A DNA stretch of 9,695 nucleotides, from positions 1-9,695 of the forward strand of contig CATVZP010000077.1 in NCBI GenBank assembly GCA_958348565.1, given 5' to 3'. This document shows positions 1-7,806 of this stretch, in pieces. Below the pieces are notes generated by a model. That model did not search any database. It worked only from the letters and a program-made list of their open reading frames with translations, and was not told where the DNA came from. Position 1 is the stretch's first letter. Each line of letters begins with the position of its first letter. Source of the stretch: an uncultured Collinsella sp. (GTDB lineage Bacteria; Actinomycetota; Coriobacteriia; Coriobacteriales; Coriobacteriaceae). The translations under genes and the position numbers were made by a program.

Positions 1-18
1 CCACCCGTCTATCCTTAT

Positions 19-75
19 ATCTCAATCTGTAACAGATGGACCCGTTTTGAGTGGCCAGATGTTACAGATCGAGAT
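19..75. repeat. Hairpin repeat, copy A
   Basis: This is an intergenic inverted repeat. The left arm (19-34) and right arm (60-75) are complementary at 15 of 16 positions and share the core ATCTGTAACA / TGTTACAGAT. Inside the arms there is a 2x2 GA/GA internal loop, then a short inner stem (TGG at 37-39 with CCA at 55-57, then CC with GG across a bulged A), then a T-rich loop. A second copy lies at 95-159. There is no U-tract, so it does not look like a simple terminator. It resembles a REP-like palindromic element or the fold of a small RNA; the class is inferred. Confidence 0.75.
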
Positions 76-94
76 CTTTCTGGGACGTCCACCT

Positions 95-159
95 GTTTGT
101 CTAAATCTGTAACAGGTAGAGGTTCAAAAACCGTCTAGATGTTACAGATCGAGACAAAC
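95..159. repeat. Hairpin repeat, copy B
   Basis: This is the second member of the family at 19-75. The arms 95-114 and 140-159 pair at 18 of 20 positions, with one 2x2 mismatch at 103-104/150-151. The inner stem is TAGA (117-120) with TCTA (134-137) and GGTT (121-124) with AACC (129-132), closed by a CAAAA loop. The distance between the outer edges of the 10-bp core arms is 45 nt in both copies. The loops align better when B is read on the minus strand (TTTTGA at the same offset), so A and B appear to be arranged head to head, as in BIME-type REP pairs. The inner stem sequence differs between copies while pairing is kept. Confidence 0.75.
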
Positions 160-246
160 TGCTGCGGAGTGCCGCCATCGACTGCTACCCTAGGCCCCAA
201 CTGATGAATTTGTCCTGATAGGCGCCCTAGAGCGGGATTTCGCGGC

Positions 247-252
247 TACAAT
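247..252 (+). promoter_or_regulatory. Probable -10 box of prfC
   Basis: TACAAT in the context GGCTACAATAG lies 47 bases before the chosen prfC start. No good -35 hexamer is seen 16-18 bases upstream. The same TACAAT hexamer occurs before ung and before the membrane protein gene at 8804-9205. Between the repeats and this box (160-246) I see nothing else convincing. Confidence 0.55.
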
Positions 253-288
253 AGTGCGGTTACATCGACGTAATGCACTCAATGCAAG

Positions 289-294
289 AAAGGA
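289..294 (+). promoter_or_regulatory. Ribosome binding site deciding the prfC start
   Basis: AAAGGA is followed by a 5-base spacer (TCCGC) and the ATG at 300. Two in-frame ATGs further upstream, at 273 and 282, have no comparable purine-rich site, so the start at 300 is preferred. Confidence 0.75.
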
Positions 295-299
295 TCCGC

Positions 300-1913
<1,614 letters not shown>

Positions 1914-1920
1914 CGCATCG

Positions 1921-1957
1921 GCGCGGTGGCCCTGCGGGGCTGCCGCGCTGTTTGCTT
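1921..1957 (+). terminator. Probable terminator after prfC
   Basis: GCGCGG (1921-1926) pairs with CCGCGC (1943-1948), and GCCC (1929-1932) pairs with GGGC (1937-1940), with a TG/TG internal loop between the two stems and a TGCG tetraloop. The tail TGTTTGCTTG is only moderately T-rich, so termination may be incomplete. Confidence 0.65.
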
Positions 1958-1984
1958 GCCTGATGCCGTGTGAGCGGCTATCAT
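1956..1984 (+). promoter_or_regulatory. Promoter of the transporter/SDR operon
   Basis: TTGCCT (1956-1961, 4 of 6 to the consensus -35) is separated by exactly 17 bases from TATCAT (1979-1984, 5 of 6 to the consensus -10). Transcription would begin near 1991, giving a leader of about 79 nt before the ATG at 2070. This is the best-formed promoter in the window, and it overlaps the tail of the prfC terminator. Confidence 0.6.
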
Positions 1985-2013
1985 ACCCACCGTCGTCTCA
2001 AGACCGGGGCGTC

Positions 2014-2063
2014 CGAGCAGTTCGGGTCCGATATCCTGCTCGTTAAACCTAAAACCAAAGGAG
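2014..2063 (+). promoter_or_regulatory. Candidate preQ1-I-like riboswitch in the leader
   Basis: A 7-bp stem CGAGCAG (2014-2020) / CTGCTCG (2036-2042) encloses a 15-nt loop that begins TTC and ends ATATC. The loop GGGT (2024-2027) can pair with ACCT (2047-2050) in the A-rich tail, giving an H-type pseudoknot directly before the Shine-Dalgarno AAAGGAG (2057-2063). Known preQ1-I aptamers share this plan: a short stem, a loop starting UUC or UC, an A-rich tail, and a second helix next to the ribosome site. The tail GTTAAACCTAAAACC recalls the remembered Thermoanaerobacter aptamer tail. The gene downstream is a queuosine-precursor transporter, the classic target of such switches. The pseudoknot helix does not have the standard CUAG-type sequence and the loop is long, so this is a candidate only. 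Confidence 0.42.
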
Positions 2064-2069
2064 TACATA

Positions 2070-2792
2070 ATGATCAAGAAGGTCATGGAGGACTACAAGG
2101 TCCTGTTGCGGAGCATTCCCGCGGCAACGGTTTCGCTGTTTTTCGTGAGCGTCATCATGATGAACCTGCTGGCCAACAAAGAGCTCATCAGCCTGCCGTA
2201 TCTGGCGCTCGACTGTGGCTTTGTGGTGAGCTGGGTTTCATTTTTGTGCCAGGACATGATCTGCAAGCGCTTCGGCGCCAAGGCATCCATCAAAATCTCT
2301 ATCCTCGCGCTGCTGGTTAACCTGGCCGTGAGCCTGTGCTTTTGGGCATGCTCGCTCACGCCCGGTATGTGGGGTGCCTACTACGACACCGGCATGATCG
2401 AGGTCAACACTGCCCTTAACGCCACCATCGGTGGCACCTGGTACGTGGTGCTGGGCTCTTCGCTGGCAATGCTCGTTTCTGCCGTGGTTAACTCCACGCT
2501 CAACCAGTCGCTCGGCCGTATGCTCAAAAAGAATAACTTTGCGAGCTTCGCCTTCCGTTCCTATGTGTCCACGGGCGTTGGCCAGTTTATCGACAACCTG
2601 GTCTTTGCCATTGTGGTAAGCCACACGTTCTTTGGTTGGACCTGGGTACAGGTCCTTATGTGCTCGCTGACCGGCGCTGTTGCCGAGCTGCTGTGCGAGG
2701 TCTTCCTGAGCCCCGTGGGCTACAAGGTCGTGCGCGGCTGGGAGCGCGAGAATGTGGGCTCCGAGTACCTCGAGCGCCACGCAACCGCCTAA
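2070..2792 (+). CDS. Queuosine precursor transporter (VUT / YhhQ family)
   Basis: This 240-residue inner-membrane protein has about six hydrophobic segments, roughly at residues 17-36, 44-66, 75-97, 123-145, 168-187 and 190-215. It matches the Vut_1/COG1738 family; E. coli YhhQ imports queuosine precursors (preQ0/preQ1). Family-like stretches include MMNLLANKELI (30-40), the acidic patch around D61 (CQDMICKRFG) and STGVGQFIDNLVFA (167-180). The start is fixed by AAAGGAG six bases upstream. The gene is first in an operon with the dehydrogenase that follows after 9 bases. A candidate preQ1-type leader precedes it. The exact substrate (preQ0, preQ1, queuine or another) cannot be told from sequence. 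Confidence 0.9.
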   Translation: MIKKVMEDYKVLLRSIPAATVSLFFVSVIMMNLLANKELISLPYLALDCGFVVSWVSFLCQDMICKRFGAKASIKISILALLVNLAVSLCFWACSLTPGMWGAYYDTGMIEVNTALNATIGGTWYVVLGSSLAMLVSAVVNSTLNQSLGRMLKKNNFASFAFRSYVSTGVGQFIDNLVFAIVVSHTFFGWTWVQVLMCSLTGAVAELLCEVFLSPVGYKVVRGWERENVGSEYLERHATA

Positions 2793-2801
2793 GGAGCAAG
2801 T

Positions 2802-3482
2802 ATGCGGGTTTTGATCACGGGCGCTTCGGGTGGTATCGGAGCCGCGTGCGTGCAGCGCTTTTTGGACGAGGGCCACGAGGTCGTGGGCTTTGATCTGCTG
2901 CCGGCGGCGATCGAACACGAGCGCTACCGCCATCTGATCGTTGATGTCCGCGAGCCGGACTCGTTTCCAAGCGACCTTGAACCCCAGGTAATCGTCAACG
3001 TTGCCGGTACGCAGGATTCGGCCGACGACATCGCCGCCAACCTGTGTGGAACCATCAACGTGACCGAGCGCTACGCCTTTGTGGGGGAGGGGCTTGCCGC
3101 CAAGCCGACGCCGGCTATTAAATCCGTGGTCAATGTGGGGTCGGCGAGCGGGCATACGGGATCGGAGTTTCCCGCCTATGCTGCCAGCAAGGGCGGCGTT
3201 ATCGCCTACACCAAGAACCTTGCAAACCGCCTGGCACCGCAGGCCATTGCCAACAGTGTGGACCCGGGCGGCGTTATCACGCCGCTCAACCGTTGCGTGA
3301 TGGAAGACGAACACCTGTGGAACCAGATTATGGAACTCACGCCGCTTAAGCGCTGGGCCACCGCCCAAGAGATCGCCGAGTGGATCTACTTTGTGGGCGT
3401 GACCAACCGGTTTATGACCGGGCAGAGCCTGCTGATCGATGGCGGCGAGGCCGGCCGCACACAATTTATTTGGCCCGAGTAG
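2802..3482 (+). CDS. Short-chain dehydrogenase/reductase (SDR), NAD(P)-dependent
   Basis: This is a 226-residue Rossmann-fold oxidoreductase of the classical SDR family. Visible motifs are TGASGGIG (residues 6-13, cofactor binding), D31 at the end of the second strand (favouring NAD over NADP), NVAG (66-69), N80, S114, and YAASK with Y126 and K130. Together these give a complete N-S-Y-K tetrad. The DPGG stretch (154-157) follows the active site, and the C-terminal GQSLLIDGG is typical of the family. It is slightly shorter than the usual 245-255 residues. It is translationally coupled to the transporter upstream: that gene's TAA overlaps the AAGGAG (2791-2796) of this one. The substrate is unknown; names such as 3-oxoacyl-ACP reductase would be guesses. 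Its pairing with a queuosine-type transporter is unexplained. Confidence 0.88.
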   Translation: MRVLITGASGGIGAACVQRFLDEGHEVVGFDLLPAAIEHERYRHLIVDVREPDSFPSDLEPQVIVNVAGTQDSADDIAANLCGTINVTERYAFVGEGLAAKPTPAIKSVVNVGSASGHTGSEFPAYAASKGGVIAYTKNLANRLAPQAIANSVDPGGVITPLNRCVMEDEHLWNQIMELTPLKRWATAQEIAEWIYFVGVTNRFMTGQSLLIDGGEAGRTQFIWPE

Positions 3483-3483
3483 G

Positions 3484-3519
3484 AAACGCGCCCGATGGAA
3501 AGCCGTCGGGCGCGTTTTT
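3484..3519 (+). terminator. Strong rho-independent terminator of the transporter/SDR operon
   Basis: AAACGCGCCCGA (3484-3495) pairs perfectly with TCGGGCGCGTTT (3506-3517). The stem can be extended inward by T-G, G-C and G-C pairs over an AAAG loop. A run of five T (3515-3519) follows. It starts one base after the SDR stop codon. In the other direction it could stop ung transcripts, but only three T follow the stem there. Confidence 0.92.
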
Positions 3520-3532
3520 GATGTATCGATTT

Positions 3533-4258
3533 TTAGCCGAGGCAAATCCAGTTGACGGGGGTCGAGCCGTTCTGTTCGAGTAGCCGATTGGCTGCCGAGA
3601 AGGGGCGCGACCCCATAAAGGCGGGGAGTTCTGCCGTGGCACGGCTGGCCGAAAGCGGTGAGGGATGCGTAGAGGCCAGGCAGAACTTGTCGGCTGCCTT
3701 GTCCGCGCCAGTCGCGACGAGCTTGCCTTCGACCATCTGTTGGGCAAAGCGACCCCATGCCAAAAAGACTACCGGCTGGGGCAGCTGGCAGCAGCGTTCA
3801 ATAATGTAGTCGGTGAGCGTGCTCCAGCCCAGTTTGGCGTGCGAGTTGGCGGCATGCTCGCGCACGGTGAGCGTAGTGTTGAGGAGCAGGACGCCCTGTT
3901 GTGCCCATGGGGTTAGGTCTCCCGCGGCGGGAATGGGGCAACCCAGATCGGCTTTGAGTTCCTTATAGATGTTGCGCAGGCTCGGCGGCAACTTGGTTTG
4001 CGTCGCGGGGACCGAAAACGACAGCCCCATGGCCTGGTTGGGTCCGTGATAGGGGTCTTGACCCAAGATGACAACCTTGACCTGGTCGGCCGGCGTGTAG
4101 GCGAGGGCATTGAGGATGTCGTCTTGTGCCGGGTAGATGGTCTGCTCGGCACGCAAAAGGGCGATGCGCTCGAGTAGCTGGTTCGTAGTGTCACGTACCG
4201 GCTGCGGCGCATCGCCCAACCAAGTTGCTATGTTGCGGTCGCGAGTTGCGTTGTCCAT
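3533..4258 (-). CDS. ung: Uracil-DNA glycosylase, family 1
   Basis: This enzyme removes uracil from DNA by cleaving the N-glycosidic bond, the first step of base-excision repair. The 241-residue product is close to the usual family length (about 225-230). The water-activating motif GQDPYH lies at residues 66-71, with catalytic D68 and Y70. LLLNTTLTV (124-132) supplies the uracil-recognising Asn, and HPSPLSA (198-204) supplies the catalytic His and the DNA-intercalation loop. F81 in GLSFSV would stack on uracil. The start is backed by TAAAGGAG just upstream (complement of 4263-4270). The gene lies convergent with the SDR operon and 88 bases downstream of the EamA gene on the same strand. A TACAAT box (complement of 4294-4299) suggests it also has its own promoter. 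Confidence 0.97.
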   Translation of the reverse strand: MDNATRDRNIATWLGDAPQPVRDTTNQLLERIALLRAEQTIYPAQDDILNALAYTPADQVKVVILGQDPYHGPNQAMGLSFSVPATQTKLPPSLRNIYKELKADLGCPIPAAGDLTPWAQQGVLLLNTTLTVREHAANSHAKLGWSTLTDYIIERCCQLPQPVVFLAWGRFAQQMVEGKLVATGADKAADKFCLASTHPSPLSASRATAELPAFMGSRPFSAANRLLEQNGSTPVNWICLG

Positions 4259-4293
4259 GGGGCTCCTTTATGGCAGATGCTCTGTTGGCATCT

Positions 4294-4299
4294 ATTGTA
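4294..4299 (-). promoter_or_regulatory. Probable -10 box of ung
   Basis: On the minus strand this reads TACAAT, followed by AG. The ung start is 35 bases downstream. No recognisable -35 is seen. The leader between box and start contains a 6-bp hairpin (AGATGC 4275-4280 with GCATCT 4288-4293), and a dyad at 4298-4320 abuts the box. Confidence 0.5.
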
Positions 4300-4320
4300 A
4301 AGGCGCACCGGTTGCCTTTA
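4298..4320. repeat. Inverted repeat next to the ung -10 box
   Basis: TAAAGGC (4298-4304) pairs with GCCTTTA (4314-4320) around a 9-base centre that contains the self-complementary ACCGGT. It covers the ung -10 edge and most of the spacer. It could be an operator, or a weak hairpin ending the upstream EamA transcript. No U-run follows on either strand. Confidence 0.4.
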
Positions 4321-4346
4321 TGCCGCGGCTGTGTGAAGAGTGGGGT

Positions 4347-5249
4347 CTACGAGACGTGCTCGGGCGTTCCTGCCATACGAGCCTGTCCATGCGCGCGAAG
4401 GCGCGGAAGCTCGACGGTTGCCACCATGACGCCGGTGAGGATGAGAACGGCGCCAAAGAAGGCGATGGGGCTCAGGACCTCGCCGACCAGGAAGAACGAG
4501 AAGACGGCGGAGCAGACCGGCTCGAGCGAGAAGGCGAAGCCGGTGGTCTCGGCGGGCACGTGGGGCTGCACGAGCGTCTGGGTGATAAAGCCATAGGCAG
4601 AGCAGATGAGTGCGAGCGCGACGACGACCACAATCTCGCCCGGCGTGCCGGGAAGCGTGAAGCCGCCAAAGGTGAATGCCGCGACGCCCGAGAACAGGCC
4701 GCCGAAGCCCAGCTGCCAAACGCCCAGAGCCAGCGGGTCGACATCTTCGACAAAGCGCTTTGCCACAATGATATGGCCGGCATAGACAAAAGCGGAGAGC
4801 AGCATGATGAGCGCGCCCGGGTTCAGACTGGTAAAGTCGGCGCCCGAGAGCAGCAACATGCCGCAGGTGACGATGGCGGTGCCGACGAGCACTTTGCGCT
4901 CGGGGGCGCGGCGCAGCAGGGCGGCGTTGGCAAACGGCACGATCACGACCGTCAGGCTCTGCAAAAAGCCGACAGTGGAGGCAGAGGTGAGGCTGGAGCC
5001 CAGGCACATGCAGGTGAGCTCGGTTGCCATAATGGCGCCGATGATGGCGGCGCGGACCATAAGGTCGCGGTTGATGCGGAAAGCGCGCTTGTGGAAGAGC
5101 AGCAGACAGGCCACAAAGGCGATGATGCAGCGTAGCGCGACGATACTCGTGGCGTTCATGCTGTCCATGCCGATCTTCATGAGGGGGTACGAAAAGCCCC
5201 ATGCGACGGGAACGGAAAATGAGAGCGCGATTGCTTTTTTGCGATCCAT
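4347..5249 (-). CDS. EamA/DMT-family transporter
   Basis: This is a 300-residue membrane protein of the drug/metabolite transporter superfamily, made of two EamA repeats at about residues 6-136 and 148-280, each with about five hydrophobic helices (ten in all). N-terminal PVAWGFSYPLMKIGM and the SSLTSASTVGFLQSLTVVIVP region are typical of the first repeat; TTGFAFSLEPVCSAVFSFFLVGEVLSP is typical of the second. Members export amino acids, nucleotides or other metabolites; the substrate here is unknown. The ATG is preceded by AAAAGGAG. The gene is divergent from a LysR-type regulator 158 bases away, and EamA/LysR divergent pairs are common, so control by that regulator is likely. It reads toward ung. 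Confidence 0.92.
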   Translation of the reverse strand: MDRKKAIALSFSVPVAWGFSYPLMKIGMDSMNATSIVALRCIIAFVACLLLFHKRAFRINRDLMVRAAIIGAIMATELTCMCLGSSLTSASTVGFLQSLTVVIVPFANAALLRRAPERKVLVGTAIVTCGMLLLSGADFTSLNPGALIMLLSAFVYAGHIIVAKRFVEDVDPLALGVWQLGFGGLFSGVAAFTFGGFTLPGTPGEIVVVVALALICSAYGFITQTLVQPHVPAETTGFAFSLEPVCSAVFSFFLVGEVLSPIAFFGAVLILTGVMVATVELPRLRAHGQARMAGTPEHVS

Positions 5250-5325
5250 GGGGCTCCTTTTGTTACAGAACGGTTTCGTAAAAAGGATTCTGCTCTCAGA
5301 TGTGGATGTAGTAAAGCGAATGTAT

Positions 5326-5341
5326 CTTCAGTACGATTAAG
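5326..5341. promoter_or_regulatory. Possible LysR-type operator (T-N11-A) between the EamA and LysR genes
   Basis: CTTCAGTACGATTAAG is an imperfect dyad (CTTCA against TTAAG, 4 of 5 paired) with the T-N11-A spacing of LysR-family sites (T5327 to A5339). It lies in the middle of the divergent 158-bp intergenic region. Such short dyads are common by chance. Confidence 0.25.
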
Positions 5342-5370
5342 AAATGCTAATGTTGGCAGAAAAAGCCCTG

Positions 5371-5384
5371 GCAAAACGTTTTAC
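5371..5384. promoter_or_regulatory. AAAACGTTTT palindrome before the LysR gene
   Basis: A perfect 10-bp palindrome (5373-5382) with an outer G-C pair lies 24 bases before the lysR-type start. It is next to GGCTACATC, which resembles the GGCTACAAT promoter context of prfC. It could be an operator for autoregulation; this is inference from position only. Confidence 0.25.
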
Positions 5385-5407
5385 GGCTACATCGATGGGG
5401 GGGCACA

Positions 5408-6274
5408 ATGGCATCGCGGTATCAGATTGTTTGTATGGTGGTCGATCGCGGCAGTCTTAAGGGCGCGGCCGATGAGCTGGGCTATACGCAAAGTGCGGTG
5501 AGCCAGGCCGTCAAGGCGCTCGAGCGCGAGTTAGGCACCACGCTTATCGAGCGCGGCAAGCAGGGCGTTTCGCTTACGCGCGACGGCAAGCAGTATCTGC
5601 CGTACCTGCGCCAGATCGTGACCGCCGAGGCCGAGCTCGAGGGCAAGCGCCAGGAGCTGCTGGGACTTTCCTCGACTGATATTCGTATTGCGACGTTTAC
5701 CAACGTGAGTCGAACCGTGTTGCCGTGCGTGATCCGCGACTTTGGAGCCCTGCACCCGGGCGTGCACTTTACCCTCAAGCAGGGCGATTACACGCGCAAC
5801 GCCCAGTGGGTGCACGATGGCGTGGTTGATTTTTGCTTTACGGCACGCGGTTTTACCGCGGGGCTCGAGAAGCGCGTGGTCTATCACGACGAGTTGGTAG
5901 CATTGTTGCCGGCCGCGCATCCGCTGACGGCAAAGGAAAAGGTGACGCTCGCCGATCTGGCGTCCGAACCGTTTGTGCTGCTGGATGAGGGTGAACAGAG
6001 CCTGGTGCTCGATGCATTTGCGGCGCATGGGCTGTCGCCGCATGTGACGAGCGAGGTGACCGACGACTACACCATCATGGCGATGGTGGAGGAGGGTCTA
6101 GGCGTGAGTATGCTATATCGCCGTACCGTCGAGGGCATGCAGGCCGATATTCGCGTACGTCCCATCGTGCATGCTCCCTCGCGCGACGTAGTGGCGGCCT
6201 GGCGCAGCTGGGACACCATGCCCATCGCCACCAGGCGCTTTATCGACTATATGAGCTCGCATATTGTCAATTAA
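5408..6274 (+). CDS. LysR-family transcriptional regulator
   Basis: This 288-residue regulator has an N-terminal winged helix-turn-helix: GSLKGAADELGYTQSAVSQA (residues 15-34), then ALERELGTTLIERG and GVSLTRDG. It is followed by a periplasmic-binding-like effector domain at about residues 88-285. The usual LF-R motif of the family is LIER here. The start fits the normal distance from the N-terminus to the HTH. The upstream ribosome site is an unusual run of seven G (5397-5403) four bases before the ATG. It lies divergent from the EamA transporter and convergent with the MATE gene (27 bases apart), and most likely controls the EamA gene. No effector can be named. Confidence 0.95.
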   Translation: MASRYQIVCMVVDRGSLKGAADELGYTQSAVSQAVKALERELGTTLIERGKQGVSLTRDGKQYLPYLRQIVTAEAELEGKRQELLGLSSTDIRIATFTNVSRTVLPCVIRDFGALHPGVHFTLKQGDYTRNAQWVHDGVVDFCFTARGFTAGLEKRVVYHDELVALLPAAHPLTAKEKVTLADLASEPFVLLDEGEQSLVLDAFAAHGLSPHVTSEVTDDYTIMAMVEEGLGVSMLYRRTVEGMQADIRVRPIVHAPSRDVVAAWRSWDTMPIATRRFIDYMSSHIVN

Positions 6275-6301
6275 TGACTGGCGAAGCGTTGAGTGCGGTG
6301 T

Positions 6302-7684
6302 TTAGCGGGCTATCGCTTTGGCTTTGGTGGCGCGATAGGTGCGTGCCGGGTGGCAGAGTAATACCGCCACGACCATAAAGAACGCCGTGGTGCCCAGGCT
6401 GATGGGGTAGACCATCATGATGTTCGCAAAGGTGCGGAAGTGCGGGAACACGCAGAACACCCAGTAGAAGCGAATGCCGCAGACGCAAATCATGGTGATG
6501 AGGGCGGGCATGAGCGAGATACCAAAGCCGCGCAGGTAGCCGGACATGTTTTCGTAGAACATGCTAAAGGCGTACGCCGGGAAAATCGAGCACACGCGGA
6601 TATAGCCGATCGAGACGATGTTGGGATCGCTGTTGAACAGCGATAGGATTTCGCGCCCGAGGCCGACAATAACGATAATCGTGGTGAGGGCAACGATACC
6701 GCCTTCGACCAGGCAGACCTTGAGCGTCTTGGTGCAACGGTCGATCTGGCGGGCACCGTGGTTTTGTCCCACAAAGGTGGTGCACGCCTGGCTAAAGCTG
6801 TTGAGCAGGTTGTAGCACACGTACTCCAGGCTCATGGCGGCGCTCGATGCCGCCATGACCTCAGTGCCCAGGCTGTTGATGGCGGACTGGATGATGATGT
6901 TGGCGACGGCAAAGACGGCGCTTTGGATGCCGGCGGGCAGGCCGATCTTGACGATGCGCTTGAGGGCGACGGGGTCGATAGCCAGGTCGCGCGGGGTGAC
7001 ACGGACGACGGAGTCGGTCTTGAGCAGGCGGATAAAGAGCGTAGCGGCGCTGACTGTGTAGGCGATGGCGGTGGCGATGGCGACGCCCGCGACGCCCCAG
7101 TGGAGTACGGGGACAAAGATGAGGTCCAGGCCAATGTTGAGGACGGTGGACACGGCAAGCGCCTGCAGCGGCATGCGGGTGATGCCGACGGAGCGGAAGA
7201 TCGCGGCCTCAAAGTTGTAGAGCAAGATCGAGGGCAGGCTGAGCAAAAAGACGCGCAGGTAGAGCGAGGCGAGCGGCATGGTTTCGGCGGGAACGTTGAG
7301 CGCGGCGAGCATGGGCTCGGCAAAGATCTCGCCCAGAGCGATGACGACAAAGCCTACGAGCGCCATTAAAATCGAGGTATGGACGGCGCGTTTGACCATG
7401 TTCTGATCGTTGCGGCCGATAGCGTTGGCGATGACCACGTTGGAGCCAAGCGACATGCCAATAAACAGGTTGAGCATAAGACTGGTAAGCGGAACATTGG
7501 AGCCGACCGCCGCCATGGCGAGGGTTCCCTGGTCGCCCGAGAAATTACCGATGATGACCGTGGCGATGAGGTTCGATAGCTGCTCCAAGATGCTCGTGGC
7601 GGCCACGGGGAAGGCGAACAGGGGAATATTTCGCCACAGCGAGCCGGTGATCATGTCAATGTGCTTAGATGCGGTATCAGCCAT
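6302..7684 (-). CDS. MATE-family efflux transporter
   Basis: This is a 460-residue membrane protein with about twelve hydrophobic helices in two MatE halves (roughly residues 19-180 and 240-400), the normal length for the family. Recognisable stretches are the N-terminal amphipathic segment followed by LFAFPVAATSILEQLSNLIATVIIGNFSG, the loop RSVGITRMPLQALAVSTVLNIGLDLIFVP, and IGLPAGIQSAVFAVANIIIQ opening the second half. Such proteins export cationic drugs or metabolites using a Na+ or H+ gradient; specificity is unknown. The ribosome site is weak (GAGAG, 4 bases from the ATG). A downstream ATG (residue 11) has no better one, so the longer start is kept. It is divergent from rlmA. No clear terminator is seen in the 27-base gap to the LysR gene. 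Confidence 0.94.
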   Translation of the reverse strand: MADTASKHIDMITGSLWRNIPLFAFPVAATSILEQLSNLIATVIIGNFSGDQGTLAMAAVGSNVPLTSLMLNLFIGMSLGSNVVIANAIGRNDQNMVKRAVHTSILMALVGFVVIALGEIFAEPMLAALNVPAETMPLASLYLRVFLLSLPSILLYNFEAAIFRSVGITRMPLQALAVSTVLNIGLDLIFVPVLHWGVAGVAIATAIAYTVSAATLFIRLLKTDSVVRVTPRDLAIDPVALKRIVKIGLPAGIQSAVFAVANIIIQSAINSLGTEVMAASSAAMSLEYVCYNLLNSFSQACTTFVGQNHGARQIDRCTKTLKVCLVEGGIVALTTIIVIVGLGREILSLFNSDPNIVSIGYIRVCSIFPAYAFSMFYENMSGYLRGFGISLMPALITMICVCGIRFYWVFCVFPHFRTFANIMMVYPISLGTTAFFMVVAVLLCHPARTYRATKAKAIAR

Positions 7685-7731
7685 ACGCTCTCAATCTCTA
7701 ATATGCTCTTTCGTGCTTATTTGCGCAGATG

Positions 7732-7737
7732 ATGATA
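7732..7737 (-). promoter_or_regulatory. Possible -10 box of the MATE gene
   Basis: On the minus strand this reads TATCAT (5 of 6 to consensus), giving a leader of about 40 nt to the start at 7684. No good -35 is seen at normal spacing, because the region upstream is taken up by the inverted repeat at 7749-7806. Confidence 0.4.
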
Positions 7738-7748
7738 CTCCTAATCGA

Positions 7749-7806
7749 CTAGTCATTGGGGACGTTCTTAAACGACTAATCATTTAAGAACGTCCCCAAT
7801 GACTAG
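7749..7806. repeat. Perfect 24-bp inverted repeat (REP/RAYT-like palindrome)
   Basis: The arms 7749-7772 and 7783-7806 are fully complementary over 24 bases, with a 10-base loop CGACTAATCA. The arms contain CATTGGGGACGTTCTTAAA. The 12-mer CGACTA(G/A)TCATT occurs as a direct repeat at 7746-7757 and 7773-7784. The element sits between two divergent gene starts, so it is not a conventional terminator. It resembles GGGGACG-type palindromes I recall near REP-associated tyrosine transposases (RAYT) in other bacteria; that link is from memory and untested. No transposase is present in the window. Confidence 0.9.

Noticed and set aside
19..159. CRISPR array
   Set aside because: There are only two palindromic copies, in opposite orientation, with no repeat-spacer periodicity and no cas genes.
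2238..3758. 506-codon minus-strand open frame spanning the transporter, the SDR and part of ung
   Set aside because: It runs antisense through two well-supported genes and their terminator and overlaps ung in another frame; the product resembles no protein family.
4137..5135. 332-codon plus-strand open frame opposite ung and the EamA gene
   Set aside because: The product is an Asp/Glu/Gly/Ala-rich string typical of the complement of a membrane-protein gene; it crosses two real genes.
5262..5270. TGTTACAGA resembling the arm of the repeats at 19-159
   Set aside because: Only nine bases match and no partner arm is present nearby, so it is probably chance.
6758..7369. Plus-strand open frame opposite the MATE gene
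   Set aside because: It is a highly charged Asp/Gly/Lys-rich shadow of hydrophobic codons on the other strand.
7749..7806. Rho-independent terminator
   Set aside because: It lies between divergent start sites and neither arm is followed by a T-run.
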